Source of the DNA: Pseudoalteromonas sp. NBT06-2
GTDB taxonomy: Bacteria > Pseudomonadota > Gammaproteobacteria > Enterobacterales > Alteromonadaceae
Direction: 5' to 3'
Assembly: GCF_002276045.1 (NCBI RefSeq)
Contig: NZ_NQMR01000018.1
Coordinates: 1-41,453, forward strand
Length of the DNA stretch: 41,453 bases
Positions 18,683-27,420 of the stretch are shown here, piece by piece. Numbering within the stretch: position 1 is the first letter of the stretch; each line of letters begins with the position of its first letter. A program made the translations under genes and the position numbers. A model generated the notes under the pieces. The model was not told the origin of the DNA and did not search any database. It was given only the letters and a program-made list of their open reading frames with translations.

Positions 18683-19675
18683 ATGGAAACCTTTATACCT
18701 TTATTAGCGAGCCCAATTTTATGGATCACCTTAGTGGTGTTATATACTTTAAAAAAAGGGATTTATTTTGTACCACAAAATAGAGGATATGTGATTTATA
18801 CATTAGGTAAATATGATAAGACCTTATCTGCGGGTCTAAATTTTATTATCCCTTTTATTCAATCAGTTGCTGCAGATAGAAACCTTAAAGAACAATCATT
18901 AGATATCTCTTCCCAATCGGCTATCACCAAAGACAATATATCTTTAGAGCTAGATGGTATTTTGTTTATGAAAGTAACAGATGCAGCCGCTGCAACTAAC
19001 AATATTAGCGATTATAAACTCTCTGTGACACAACTCGCTATGACAACTATGCGTAATGCCATTGGCTCTATGGAGCTAGATGAATGCTTCCAATCGAGAG
19101 ATACAATCAACGCAACCATATTATCAGCTATGACCGAAGCGACCGCACCTTGGGGTGTCATGGTAACACGTTATGAAATTAGAGATATTATGCCACCACA
19201 AAGTATTCGCGAAGACATGGAAAAACAAATGACTGCAGAACGCGAAAAACGCTCTGTAATATTAACTGCTGAAGGTGTAAAAACTGCAGCGATAACAGAA
19301 GCTGAAGGTTTAAAAGCAGCAAGAGTACTAGATGCAGAAGCCTCTAAAGCTGAACAAGTTTTAAACGCTCAAGCTGATAAAGAGAAACAAATTTTAGAAG
19401 CAACAGGCAAAGCAGAAGCGATTCGATTAGTTGCGAATGCTGAAGCCGCAGCACTTTCTACAGTAGGTCAAGCTGCTGAAACTCACGCAGGTCAAGCAGC
19501 GGTTACTTTAACGCTCGCACAAGATACCATTGCAGCACATAAAGCAATAGCTGCAGATAGTACCGTTGTACTGACTGATGGTAAAACAGGTGAAAACATA
19601 GCTAATACAGTTGCACAAGCGATTGCTGTTTCTAGTTCATTAAAACTACCAGATACGAACTCTGTGCAACCATAA
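18683..19675 (+). CDS. SPFH/Band 7 membrane protein (stomatin/QmcA-like)
   Basis: 330 aa. One N-terminal hydrophobic segment (PILWITLVVLYTLKKGIYFV) is followed by the SPFH core, VPQNRGYVIYTLGKYDKTLS and GLNFIIPFIQSVAADRNLKE. The core ends in ATAPWGVMVTRYEIRDIMPP. A long Ala/Glu/Lys-rich coiled coil (residues about 190-270, EAEGLKAARVLDAEASKAEQ) follows. This is the stomatin/QmcA type that forms large membrane-bound rings or microdomains, and is thought to affect membrane fluidity and protease access. The NfeD gene starts 13 bases after the stop, the classic two-gene operon. Confidence 0.93.
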   Translation: METFIPLLASPILWITLVVLYTLKKGIYFVPQNRGYVIYTLGKYDKTLSAGLNFIIPFIQSVAADRNLKEQSLDISSQSAITKDNISLELDGILFMKVTDAAAATNNISDYKLSVTQLAMTTMRNAIGSMELDECFQSRDTINATILSAMTEATAPWGVMVTRYEIRDIMPPQSIREDMEKQMTAEREKRSVILTAEGVKTAAITEAEGLKAARVLDAEASKAEQVLNAQADKEKQILEATGKAEAIRLVANAEAAALSTVGQAAETHAGQAAVTLTLAQDTIAAHKAIAADSTVVLTDGKTGENIANTVAQAIAVSSSLKLPDTNSVQP

Positions 19676-19688
19676 TAAGAGGATTGCT

Positions 19689-20156
19689 ATGGATATAGTT
19701 AACTATTTTTCGATCCACCACGCACAGTTATTATATTTGATAGCAGGTGTGAGCTTTATTTTAGAGCTTTCTGTTCTAGGAATGAGTGGACCCTTGTTAT
19801 TTTTTGCGATAGCTTGTGTTAAAACAGGTGTATTAGTTCATATTGGCTGGATTTCAGGCTGGGAAAGTGAATTATTCACTGTAGCCGTTTTAACAGCTTT
19901 GTTATCTGTATTGTTATGGAAACCATTTAAAAATTATCAAAATTCAGGCGGTGGTCTTGACACCAGTAGTGATATGATAGGTAAACAGGTGCCCAGTGTA
20001 GATGAAATTACGCTAGCTGATGGCCATATTCGTTATTCTGGTATTAATTGGAATGCAAAATTAGATGGTGATACTAATGATGAGGTTATTGAAGCAAATA
20101 CCCAATGTATTATTACTGCCGTTGAAGGTAATACTATGCTTGTAAAACGCATTTAA
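19689..20156 (+). CDS. NfeD-family membrane protein, partner of the SPFH protein
   Basis: 155 aa. It has three or so hydrophobic segments (LLYLIAGVSFILELSVLGMS, GPLLFFAIACVKTGVLV, LFTVAVLTALLSVLLWKPF). A soluble OB-fold domain follows, with MIGKQVPSVDEITLADGHIR, YSGINWNAKLDGD and CIITAVEGNTMLVKRI. This is the short NfeD form without the N-terminal serine protease. AAGAGGA precedes the ATG. NfeD proteins assemble with stomatin-type rings and are nearly always encoded next to them. Confidence 0.93.
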   Translation: MDIVNYFSIHHAQLLYLIAGVSFILELSVLGMSGPLLFFAIACVKTGVLVHIGWISGWESELFTVAVLTALLSVLLWKPFKNYQNSGGGLDTSSDMIGKQVPSVDEITLADGHIRYSGINWNAKLDGDTNDEVIEANTQCIITAVEGNTMLVKRI

Positions 20157-20204
20157 CACTTTAAAAATAAGTCCTTTTGATGTAAATAATATCATAAACA
20201 CCTT

Positions 20205-20286
20205 TATACCCATGTTACTTCAAAATGCATGTTTCAGAACTATCTGAGCGAGTCCAATTCAAATTTTTAAGTATCATGGGCATATA
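20205..20286. repeat. Short (about 82 bp) inverted-repeat element, MITE-like
   Basis: The left end TATACCCATGTTACTT and the reverse complement of the right end, TATATGCCCATGATACTT, match apart from one base and a 2-base gap. Between them lies a non-coding core. The ends resemble those of the MITE at 5377-5694 only in the first nine bases, so it is a separate family. It lies between the convergent NfeD and lipoprotein genes. Confidence 0.55.
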
Positions 20287-20290
20287 ACTT

Positions 20291-21388
20291 TTAAAACCTT
20301 ATATGCTCTCCTTCATTCAATACATATAAAGGAATGTTTGACTTAAGCTTTTTTTGCATATGTAATAAACGAAAAAGCGCTGAATGTGAAGTATGATCTC
20401 CCATCATCCAACTTGAATTACCATAACCCCAAGGGATCATGACTTTACAATTTAAATCCTTAGCTGCCTGTAAAGCATCTTCTGGCGTTGTATGTACCTT
20501 TCTATACCATTTAGGGTCTTCCTTATTAAAGTAAGATGCAATTGGCATTAAACATACATCAATATCGCCGTATTTTTGCTGAATATCTTTAAAATGTGGT
20601 GAATAACCTGTATCTCCTGCAAAAAATAATTTTTTATCATTATGTTCCAAAACCCAACCTCCCCATAATGTAGCATTATGATCTTCGTATAGATATGGCA
20701 CCCAAATTCTGCTACTAAAATGATGAGCTGGAACAAAATGTGCTTTTACTTCCCCTAATTTTTTACTGGCATACCAAGCCATTTCACTGATATCAAAACC
20801 ATTATCTGGAAACTGTTTTGCAAAGCCTAATGGTGTTAAAAACTTGGGCTCAGAACCTATTTTTACAATATCGTCTTTATTAAAATGATCGTAATGAATA
20901 TGAGAATACATTACGGCAGTGGTTTTTGTTAAAATATCAATACTTATAGGCATTGCAGGATTACGATTAAAGCCTTCACTCAGACGAAAAGCCCAGTTTA
21001 CTGGCCAATCAAATTGAGCTGATACAGGATCAAATAAAAACTGCTGTCCGTTTGATGTATTAATTATAAAACTTGCATGACCTAGCCATTTAATATCAAA
21101 GCCCGTTTCAAGATTCAATTGTGGATTTGTACCTCGATATTCACAATCTTGCATTTTAGATTCGCATTGAATCAACGGTGTTACTGGGTAGCAACCTGCT
21201 TCACAAGTAACAAGATAGTCAGAAAAATTTCCATATAGATTGGTATACCTATCCTGATAGCCTTCAATATCAGTGTATTTAACTACAGCATCATTAGGAA
21301 TAAGCGTTTCAACATTATTATTTGTGCTACAAGCAGTTAAACCCAAAAGAATCAAACTAAATGACATGCTTCGCATTAAAAAAACCAT
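20291..21388 (-). CDS. Metallo-beta-lactamase-fold lipoprotein (NAPE-PLD/UlaG-like hydrolase)
   Basis: 365 aa. The N-terminus is a lipoprotein signal ending LILLGLTAC-S, with the lipidated Cys at residue 20. The first ATG (21388) or the one five codons later (21373) could be the start. The core has IKWLGHASFIINT, the metal-binding SHIHYDHF (H-x-H-x-DH), VPAHHFSSR, FFAGDTGYSP and the late HTTPEDALQAA histidine. This set matches the branch of the MBL fold that includes N-acyl-phosphatidylethanolamine phospholipase D, rather than beta-lactamases. It is predicted to be anchored in the cell envelope and to hydrolyse a phosphodiester or similar bond. Substrate unknown. Confidence 0.88.
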   Translation of the reverse strand: MVFLMRSMSFSLILLGLTACSTNNNVETLIPNDAVVKYTDIEGYQDRYTNLYGNFSDYLVTCEAGCYPVTPLIQCESKMQDCEYRGTNPQLNLETGFDIKWLGHASFIINTSNGQQFLFDPVSAQFDWPVNWAFRLSEGFNRNPAMPISIDILTKTTAVMYSHIHYDHFNKDDIVKIGSEPKFLTPLGFAKQFPDNGFDISEMAWYASKKLGEVKAHFVPAHHFSSRIWVPYLYEDHNATLWGGWVLEHNDKKLFFAGDTGYSPHFKDIQQKYGDIDVCLMPIASYFNKEDPKWYRKVHTTPEDALQAAKDLNCKVMIPWGYGNSSWMMGDHTSHSALFRLLHMQKKLKSNIPLYVLNEGEHIRF

Positions 21389-21595
21389 TTTATTTTAAAA
21401 CTTCATTTTAACAAAAACTTATAAAATAGACGTACCTTTTTTTTAAAAAATATTGATACGATTTAAATCCAAGTCATGAATGAGCTATTTAAGAAAACTA
21501 AAAAATATTTTTCCGAAATTTTGTTTTCAAATATAAGGTCTCCTATCCCTACAAATTAAATTTTTACGACTCAAATAGAGGTAGGTTATTTTTCT

Positions 21596-23251
21596 ATGCT
21601 AAAAATAATATCCCATACAACATTACAAACTCGTTTATTAATGGGGTTTAGTGCTGTTTTAATAATGATGTCATTAATCACTATTTTCGGAATTAATAGT
21701 GTCAATACGATAGATAAATCAATGACAGTTATTACTGATATAAATTCAATGAAACAAAGATACGCAATTAATTTTCGCGGGAGCGTTCATGATAGAGCGA
21801 TTGCAATTCGAGATGTCGTTTTGATGAAGGATAATAACCAACTGTTTAGCACATTAGCATTAATTAAACAGTTAGCAGAATTTTATAACAATTCCCGTAT
21901 TCCTTTGGACCAGCTTATGACTCAAGGTGCTACACAAAGGGAGCAAACGATACTTGCCAACATTAAACATATTGAAAATAAAACTCTCCCCTTGGTAAAA
22001 AAAATTATTAGATTAGTTGAACAAAACAGAAAAAATGAAGCTGAAAATATTCTTTTAAATTCTGCCAGCACTGCATTTGTTAAGTGGTTAGAAACAATCA
22101 ATCAATTCATAGATTATCAAGAGCTTGAAAATCAGCATGCAACAAAATTTGTTAGAGAAACCACAGCTGATTTTCAAGGTGTGATGTTAGCTCTAACTGG
22201 TATTGCTTTTTTAATCAGTGGCATTATTGTTTATCGTATTGCAAAGGGTTTAAAAGTTTCTTTAGATGGTGAGCCTAAAGATGTAGCTGGTTTGCTTTCT
22301 CAAGTTGCAATGGGTGACCTAACCCAAAATATAGAAGCAAATTATGAAAATAGTGTACTGTTTTCATTGAAAAAAATGCAAAACCAATTAAGTGCCACAG
22401 TTTCAAATATTACAGGAGCCTCAAAAGATATAAATGGCCAAATTGATATTGTTTCTTCTGGATCAGCTCAAGTGTTATACTTGGTACAGCAACAAAGAGA
22501 GTGTACAGCACAAGCAGCAGAGAATCTAAATCAAATGCGCGATAAAACTTACACTGTGTCTCAAATACTTGTACAAACAGAAAAAAATTCTTCACAAACA
22601 CTAAATTCTTGTACCGTTGGCAGTCAATCTGTCAATGATACAGCGATAGAAATAGAAAAAGTATTAACAACCGTCAGTTTAGCATTAGAAAAACTACAAA
22701 AGCTAGAGCAACGCACTAAAGATATTAGCGGTATTATTTCAGTAATAAGTGGCATATCAGATCAAACAAATTTATTGGCTTTAAATGCTGCAATTGAAGC
22801 AGCAAGAGCTGGAGAGTCAGGTCGTGGCTTTGCTGTTGTTGCTGATGAAGTAAGAACATTAGCTCAAAGCACGAGTACTGCTACATCTGAAATAGAAGCA
22901 TTATTAACTGAAATCACACAAGAAACTACCGAGTCTGTTATTGCCATGGAGTCAACCTTACCCAAAATTGAAAAAGGGCTTTCTCTCGGAGTTGATTCTT
23001 CAAAATTGTTAGCTGAAATAGAAAATCAGGCAAACAATTCATTATTAAATGTAAAACAGGTTGTTAACGCTTCAAAAGAACAAATTATTGCTATAGATGA
23101 ACTATACGAAGGAATGAAAAGAGTAGCTCAAATGTCAGATTGTTCAACTGATTCTTTAGAAAAGAATAATGATGTCGCAAATACATTAAATGTTCTGGCA
23201 AATAATTTAAAGGAACAAATTGGTTATTTCAAAGTGAAAAAATTCAGCTAA
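21596..23251 (+). CDS. Methyl-accepting chemotaxis protein (4HB-type sensor)
   Basis: 551 aa. TM1 is near residues 13-32 ([20 protein letters not shown]). It is followed by a periplasmic four-helix-bundle domain with the family motif [14 protein letters not shown], and TM2 near 196-215 ([20 protein letters not shown]). A HAMP region ([13 protein letters not shown]) and the long signalling coiled coil follow. The hairpin tip that contacts CheA/CheW is present: [20 protein letters not shown] then [19 protein letters not shown]. No C-terminal CheR pentapeptide is seen. The nearest GAGG is 14 bases from the ATG, so the ribosome site is poor. The ligand is unknown. No che genes are adjacent, so it is an orphan receptor gene. 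Confidence 0.95.
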   Translation: MLKIISHTTLQTRLLMGFSAVLIMMSLITIFGINSVNTIDKSMTVITDINSMKQRYAINFRGSVHDRAIAIRDVVLMKDNNQLFSTLALIKQLAEFYNNSRIPLDQLMTQGATQREQTILANIKHIENKTLPLVKKIIRLVEQNRKNEAENILLNSASTAFVKWLETINQFIDYQELENQHATKFVRETTADFQGVMLALTGIAFLISGIIVYRIAKGLKVSLDGEPKDVAGLLSQVAMGDLTQNIEANYENSVLFSLKKMQNQLSATVSNITGASKDINGQIDIVSSGSAQVLYLVQQQRECTAQAAENLNQMRDKTYTVSQILVQTEKNSSQTLNSCTVGSQSVNDTAIEIEKVLTTVSLALEKLQKLEQRTKDISGIISVISGISDQTNLLALNAAIEAARAGESGRGFAVVADEVRTLAQSTSTATSEIEALLTEITQETTESVIAMESTLPKIEKGLSLGVDSSKLLAEIENQANNSLLNVKQVVNASKEQIIAIDELYEGMKRVAQMSDCSTDSLEKNNDVANTLNVLANNLKEQIGYFKVKKFS

Positions 23252-23270
23252 TTCATGTCATTTAAAAAAT

Positions 23271-23301
23271 GCAAATAAAGACCATTAAATTCTTTATTTG
23301 C
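23271..23301. terminator. Hairpin after the chemoreceptor gene
   Basis: GCAAATAAAGA / TCTTTATTTGC form a perfect 11-bp stem with a 9-base loop, 20 bases past the stop codon. No T-run follows on the plus strand. A T-rich tail exists on the minus side. Confidence 0.5.
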
Positions 23302-23516
23302 CACTTTGATATTATTTAACTTCCCCCTATAAAATAGTGTAATTATTCAACAATTGTAAGCTTATGATTTAAAATAATATAAATTTTATATTTATTTTTA
23401 CATCTTGTCATAAAACTTTAACATTACCCTTGTATGCTTCGTACCCATTTTAACTAATTTTGATGTTTTTAACTATTTCAATTTTCCAAACATTAAAAGA
23501 TACAGCTAGGTCAGGT

Positions 23517-25784
23517 ATGAAATTCACGCAAATAAATCATATTTTAGGTTCTGTTACAGGACTTTTATTATCCACAAGCGCTTTTGCGACAATCCCTACA
23601 AATTATTATGAAACTGTAGATACATCCTCAGCAACAGCACTTAGAAATTCGTTACATGCCATCATAGATGATCATACACGTTTTCCTTATACTTCATCTC
23701 AAACAGATACTTGGGATATTTTAGAAACTGCAGATCAAGATCCAAGTAATGCATCAAACGTAATTACAATTTATAGAAATGCCAGTTATCTAAAGGAACA
23801 TGGGGGTAATTCATTTTATAATCGTGAACATACTTGGCCTAAGTCATACGGGTTTCCTGATGATAACTCAAGTAATTCCCCTTACACTGATGCTCATCAC
23901 CTATTTATTGCAGACAGTGGCTATAACTCTAGCCGCTCTAATAAGCCCTATGCAAATTGTGACTCAAACTGTGATGAAAAAGTAACAAAGTCAAATAATG
24001 ATAGAGGTGGTATAAACTCCAACTGGACAGGTGGGTCATACTCAACTGGTAGTTGGGAAACTTGGGATGCAAGAAAAGGTGATGTCGCTCGTGCTCTTAT
24101 GTATATGGCTATACGGTATGAAGGAGGTGTACATAATGAAACTGGTGCCTCTGAGCCAGATTTGATACTAACAGATGATAGAAATTTAATCAGTGCTTCT
24201 AACACAGGCTCAAATGAATCTATCGCTTATATGGGATTAAAATCAACGTTAATACAATGGCATAAAGGTGATCCTGTTGACGACTTTGAAAAACGTCATA
24301 CTGATGCTGTGTATGCTCATCAAGGTAACAGGAACCCTTTTGTTGATCACCCTGAATACGTTGCTTGTGTCTTTGAATCAATTTGTGATGGCGAGGCTGA
24401 TGTTATCGCACCCAACGCTCCCTCTAACCTAAATGGAATTGGCAACCCAGGTAAAATAACGCTTAATTGGCATGCTAATTCTGAAGCAGATTTAAATGGT
24501 TATAACGTTTATAGAAGTGATGAATCTGGTGGTACTTTTGATAAACTAAACGCATCTGTAATGAGACAATTAGAATTTAAAGATGTCACAGTCGAGCCAC
24601 TTAAAGAATACTACTATGTAATAAGTGCAATTGATTTTTCAGGAAATGAATCTGACGTAAGTAATGAAGCAACAGCAGCTGCAAGTGAAGTCATCATTAA
24701 ATCAAGTGATGCGTGGATTAATGAGTTTCATTATGACAATTCCAGTACAGATGTTAATGAATTCATTGAAATAGCAGGAAAAGAGAATACAGATTTATCA
24801 GGCTGGTCGCTAGAATTATATAATGGTAATGGTGGTGCTATATATAAAACGGTTCCTCTAAGTGGTGTTATCAGCAATCAAGATAATGATTTTGGTACTG
24901 TCATCTTTTTAATCTCTGGAATACAAAATGGTGGCCCTGATGGCTTTGCATTAATCAACCCTGCCAATGAAACAGTTCAATTCTTAAGTTATGAAGGCAG
25001 TTTTATTGCAAAAGGAGGAACTGCTGATGGTGTCGAATCTATTGATATCGGTGTATCAGAAACATCTTCAACTGCTGTGGGAACGTCCTTACAACTGTCA
25101 GGAAATGGGGCTAGCTATTCTGAGTTCACATGGTTAAGCTCTTCAGCTGAAACTCCGGGAGCTGTGAATACATCTCAAACTTTTTCATCACCAAACCAAT
25201 TACCTGAAGCGAACTTTACATATATTTGTACTGATTTAACTTGTCAATTTAATGCTAGTAACAGCAGTGATACTGATGGTGAAATAACTCAATACTTATG
25301 GCAATTTGGTGAACAGCACAACGGCATAAATCCGATTGAAAGTCATACATTTACTGATGAAGGTATTTACAGTGTAACTTTAACCGTTACTGATAATAAT
25401 GGTGGTACAAGTACAGTAAAGCAGGATGTTTCTGTTTCAATTGAAGAACAATCATTCTTTGAAAATACAACTGTAATGCCGATATTAGATAAAAAACGCA
25501 CAGTAAGTAAAATTAATGTACAAAGATCTTTTAGTGATGAAACTGCCACTGTAAATGTTGATATCACACACTCTTATCGTGGTGATTTAAAGATTAAACT
25601 TAAGTCTCCAAAAGGCACTATCTATAAGTTAAAATCAAAAGATAAAAATGATGATAAAGAAGATGTTCAAGAAAGTTACATTATTGATATACATGGTGAT
25701 ATATCGGGGAAATGGAAGTTAATAATAAAAGATAAAGTCAAAAAAGATGAAGGTCAACTTAACTCTTGGTCTATTCAATTTTAA
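23517..25784 (+). CDS. Secreted endonuclease I with FN3, lamin-tail, PKD and P-type C-terminal domains
   Basis: 755 aa from the ATG at 23517. An AGG lies six bases upstream and the signal peptide MKFTQINHILGSVTGLLLST-SAFA follows. An ATG at 23460 would add 19 residues in front of it. The nuclease domain (about 25-285) has the beta-beta-alpha metal motif with His105 in YNREHTWPKS, then DAHHLFIAD, KGDVARALMYMAIRYEGG and HQGNRNPFVDHPEY. This is the EndA/Dns/NucM family, which cuts DNA and RNA non-specifically. Next come a fibronectin III domain (about 300-385), a lamin-tail domain (WINEFHYDNSSTDVNEFIEI), a PKD domain (YLWQFGEQHNGINP) and a proprotein-convertase-type P domain (VDITHSYRGDLKIKLKSPKG). 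E. coli EndA is only about 235 aa. The added domains imply substrate or surface binding outside the cell. Confidence 0.93.
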   Translation: MKFTQINHILGSVTGLLLSTSAFATIPTNYYETVDTSSATALRNSLHAIIDDHTRFPYTSSQTDTWDILETADQDPSNASNVITIYRNASYLKEHGGNSFYNREHTWPKSYGFPDDNSSNSPYTDAHHLFIADSGYNSSRSNKPYANCDSNCDEKVTKSNNDRGGINSNWTGGSYSTGSWETWDARKGDVARALMYMAIRYEGGVHNETGASEPDLILTDDRNLISASNTGSNESIAYMGLKSTLIQWHKGDPVDDFEKRHTDAVYAHQGNRNPFVDHPEYVACVFESICDGEADVIAPNAPSNLNGIGNPGKITLNWHANSEADLNGYNVYRSDESGGTFDKLNASVMRQLEFKDVTVEPLKEYYYVISAIDFSGNESDVSNEATAAASEVIIKSSDAWINEFHYDNSSTDVNEFIEIAGKENTDLSGWSLELYNGNGGAIYKTVPLSGVISNQDNDFGTVIFLISGIQNGGPDGFALINPANETVQFLSYEGSFIAKGGTADGVESIDIGVSETSSTAVGTSLQLSGNGASYSEFTWLSSSAETPGAVNTSQTFSSPNQLPEANFTYICTDLTCQFNASNSSDTDGEITQYLWQFGEQHNGINPIESHTFTDEGIYSVTLTVTDNNGGTSTVKQDVSVSIEEQSFFENTTVMPILDKKRTVSKINVQRSFSDETATVNVDITHSYRGDLKIKLKSPKGTIYKLKSKDKNDDKEDVQESYIIDIHGDISGKWKLIIKDKVKKDEGQLNSWSIQF

Positions 25785-25811
25785 AATTTAATCTCATTTA
25801 AATATACAATT

Positions 25812-25838
25812 GGGCGTGTAATTAATTACTTCACGCCC
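25812..25838 (+). terminator. Hairpin after the endonuclease gene
   Basis: GGGCGTG / CACGCCC (7 bp, GC-rich for this region) with a 13-base loop lies 27 bases after the stop codon. There is no T-run, so this is a probable but not classic terminator. Confidence 0.5.
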
Positions 25839-25988
25839 TGCTAAACATCACAATATCTTAATCATCCTTGATTTAAGACTACTGCATATTTCACTACTAA
25901 ACATCAAATTCATTTCCTCCTGATAGATCTTCTAATTTAAATAAATCTTTATTCAAATTTGGTTACAGTATTGATTGATATTTTTGAT

Positions 25989-26006
25989 ATGTTATATTAT
26001 AACAAT
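25989..26006 (+). promoter_or_regulatory. Predicted Zur box upstream of the MerC-folE2 operon
   Basis: TGTTATATTATAACA (25990-26004) is a perfect 7+1+7 palindrome. It agrees with the core of the gammaproteobacterial Zur operator as I remember it (TGTTATA-N-TATAACA). It lies 22 bases before the MerC-domain ATG, where a bound repressor would block transcription or its start. The downstream presence of folE2, a standard Zur target, supports the call strongly. Confidence 0.8.
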
Positions 26007-26026
26007 TAATTCATTTGGATTGTGTC

Positions 26027-26425
26027 ATGAAACTACAATGTATAAGCGATAAAACTGCAATTGGGCTTTCAATGTTATGTATAGCGCACTGTTTGTTAAT
26101 ACCTATCCTCATTATTCTTATACCTTCTATTTCAGGTATATTGTCATTTAATAATGAAGATTTTCATAAACAAATTCTATATCTAATGGTTATATTTAGC
26201 TTGATTGCTTTATTTATAGGATTTTTAAATCACAACAAGTTAAACGTTTTTCTACTTGGTTGTTTTGGATTATTACTTCTGATATCTGCTGTTCTGACTA
26301 AAGTTCAAATATTTGGTTCACTGACAGAAGTTATATTAACGGTATTAGGTTCTAGTATTGTGGCGTTTAGTCATGTAAAAAATTATCAGTTACGCCAACA
26401 ACACAGTACAAAAAACACAGCCTAG
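26027..26425 (+). CDS. MerC-domain membrane protein
   Basis: 132 aa from the ATG at 26027 (MKLQCISDKTAIGLSMLC). A GGA lies seven bases upstream, and the TTG at 26015 is less likely. There are four hydrophobic helices, with the family's early cysteines in SMLCIAHCLLIP (C-x2-HC), which in MerC proteins are the metal-handling residues. MerC of mercury transposons imports Hg(II), but no merR, merT, merP or merA is present here. Its place directly behind a Zur-like box and before folE2 suggests a role in zinc or divalent-metal handling instead. The folE2 gene starts 77 bases after the stop, on the same strand, without an obvious terminator between. Confidence 0.88.
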   Translation: MKLQCISDKTAIGLSMLCIAHCLLIPILIILIPSISGILSFNNEDFHKQILYLMVIFSLIALFIGFLNHNKLNVFLLGCFGLLLLISAVLTKVQIFGSLTEVILTVLGSSIVAFSHVKNYQLRQQHSTKNTA

Positions 26426-26502
26426 CATTATAGATATTATCGTTATTTAAAAGGGCATGATTAAATTAAAGTAGCCCCCTCTCCTTAGTCAAATTGGACC
26501 AT

Positions 26503-27420
26503 ATGTACATGAATATAAACTTACCTGATATTACTTCAGGGCAATATGCCCTAACGCAACTGCCTCTTAGATGGGTTGGAATGGAAGCTATTGCCATTCC
26601 TTTAGAAGTACCTATATCTGATTTTACAATATTATCAGTAAATGCCAAAGCTGACATTTTTGTGAGTTTAGATAAGCCTGAGGCCAAGGGAATTCATATG
26701 TCGAGGTTGTACCTCAAATTAAAAGACAAGTTGACATCATATAATTTAAATGGAGAAATGCTAACTGAATTACTACATGAGATCATCAGTTCACAAGAAG
26801 GTCTCAGTGAAGCTGCTAAAATTAATCTCTCGTTTGAACTAACTATTCGTAAAAATGCATTATTAAGCAATGAGTTTGGCTATCAAAGTTACCCTATTTC
26901 AATTTCAAGATCTTATGTTCATGGAAAAACGGTTACTGAATTATCTTTAACAATACCATATTCTAGTACTTGTCCTTGTTCATCTGCATTATCAAGACAG
27001 GCTTTAAGCGATAAACTGGACCAAAGTTTTGCAAGTATTAACATTGATAAAAATGAATTGTTGCAGTGGATCATTTCAGAGAAAAATACGGCAGCAACAG
27101 CTCACAGCCAAAGATCATATGCCTATTTGAAGTTTACATTAAAAGACGAGCACTTACCCAATTTAAATGATTTAATTCTTAAATTTGAACAAGTAATGGG
27201 CACACCAGTTCAAACTGCAGTAAAAAGAGAAGATGAACAAGCATTTGCAAAATTAAACGCTGAAAATTTAATGTTTTGCGAAGATGCAGCGAGAAGATTG
27301 AAGCAATCGATTGAAAATAATAGCAATATTAGTGGATATTGGTTTAAAGTAGAACATCAAGAAAGCCTACATGCGCACAATGCAGTCGTAATTGATCACA
27401 ACGAGCAACCTTATGAATAA
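26503..27420 (+). CDS. folE2: GTP cyclohydrolase FolE2 (type IB)
   Basis: 305 aa. It converts GTP to 7,8-dihydroneopterin triphosphate, the first step of folate (and queuosine) synthesis, but can use metals other than zinc, unlike FolE. Diagnostic features are the N-terminal NINLPDI start, VGMEAIAIP, SRLYLKL and the metal-site motif STCPCSSAL. Others are TAHSQRSYA, VQTAVKREDEQAFAKLNAEN, LMFCEDAARRLK and VEHQESLHAHNAV. The length is normal. The ATG at 26503 or 26509 is the start; a GGA at 26496-26498 is 4 or 10 bases away respectively. Expected to be switched on by zinc shortage through the upstream Zur-like box. It overlaps the next gene by 8 bases. Confidence 0.95.
   Translation: MYMNINLPDITSGQYALTQLPLRWVGMEAIAIPLEVPISDFTILSVNAKADIFVSLDKPEAKGIHMSRLYLKLKDKLTSYNLNGEMLTELLHEIISSQEGLSEAAKINLSFELTIRKNALLSNEFGYQSYPISISRSYVHGKTVTELSLTIPYSSTCPCSSALSRQALSDKLDQSFASINIDKNELLQWIISEKNTAATAHSQRSYAYLKFTLKDEHLPNLNDLILKFEQVMGTPVQTAVKREDEQAFAKLNAENLMFCEDAARRLKQSIENNSNISGYWFKVEHQESLHAHNAVVIDHNEQPYE

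Noticed and set aside
20291..21388. Beta-lactamase
   Set aside because: The motif set fits the NAPE-PLD-type branch of the metallo-beta-lactamase fold, and the protein is a lipoprotein with a long N-terminal extension.
26027..26425. Mercury-resistance locus
   Set aside because: Only a MerC-domain protein is present; no merR, merT, merP or merA, and the context is Zur-like box plus folE2.
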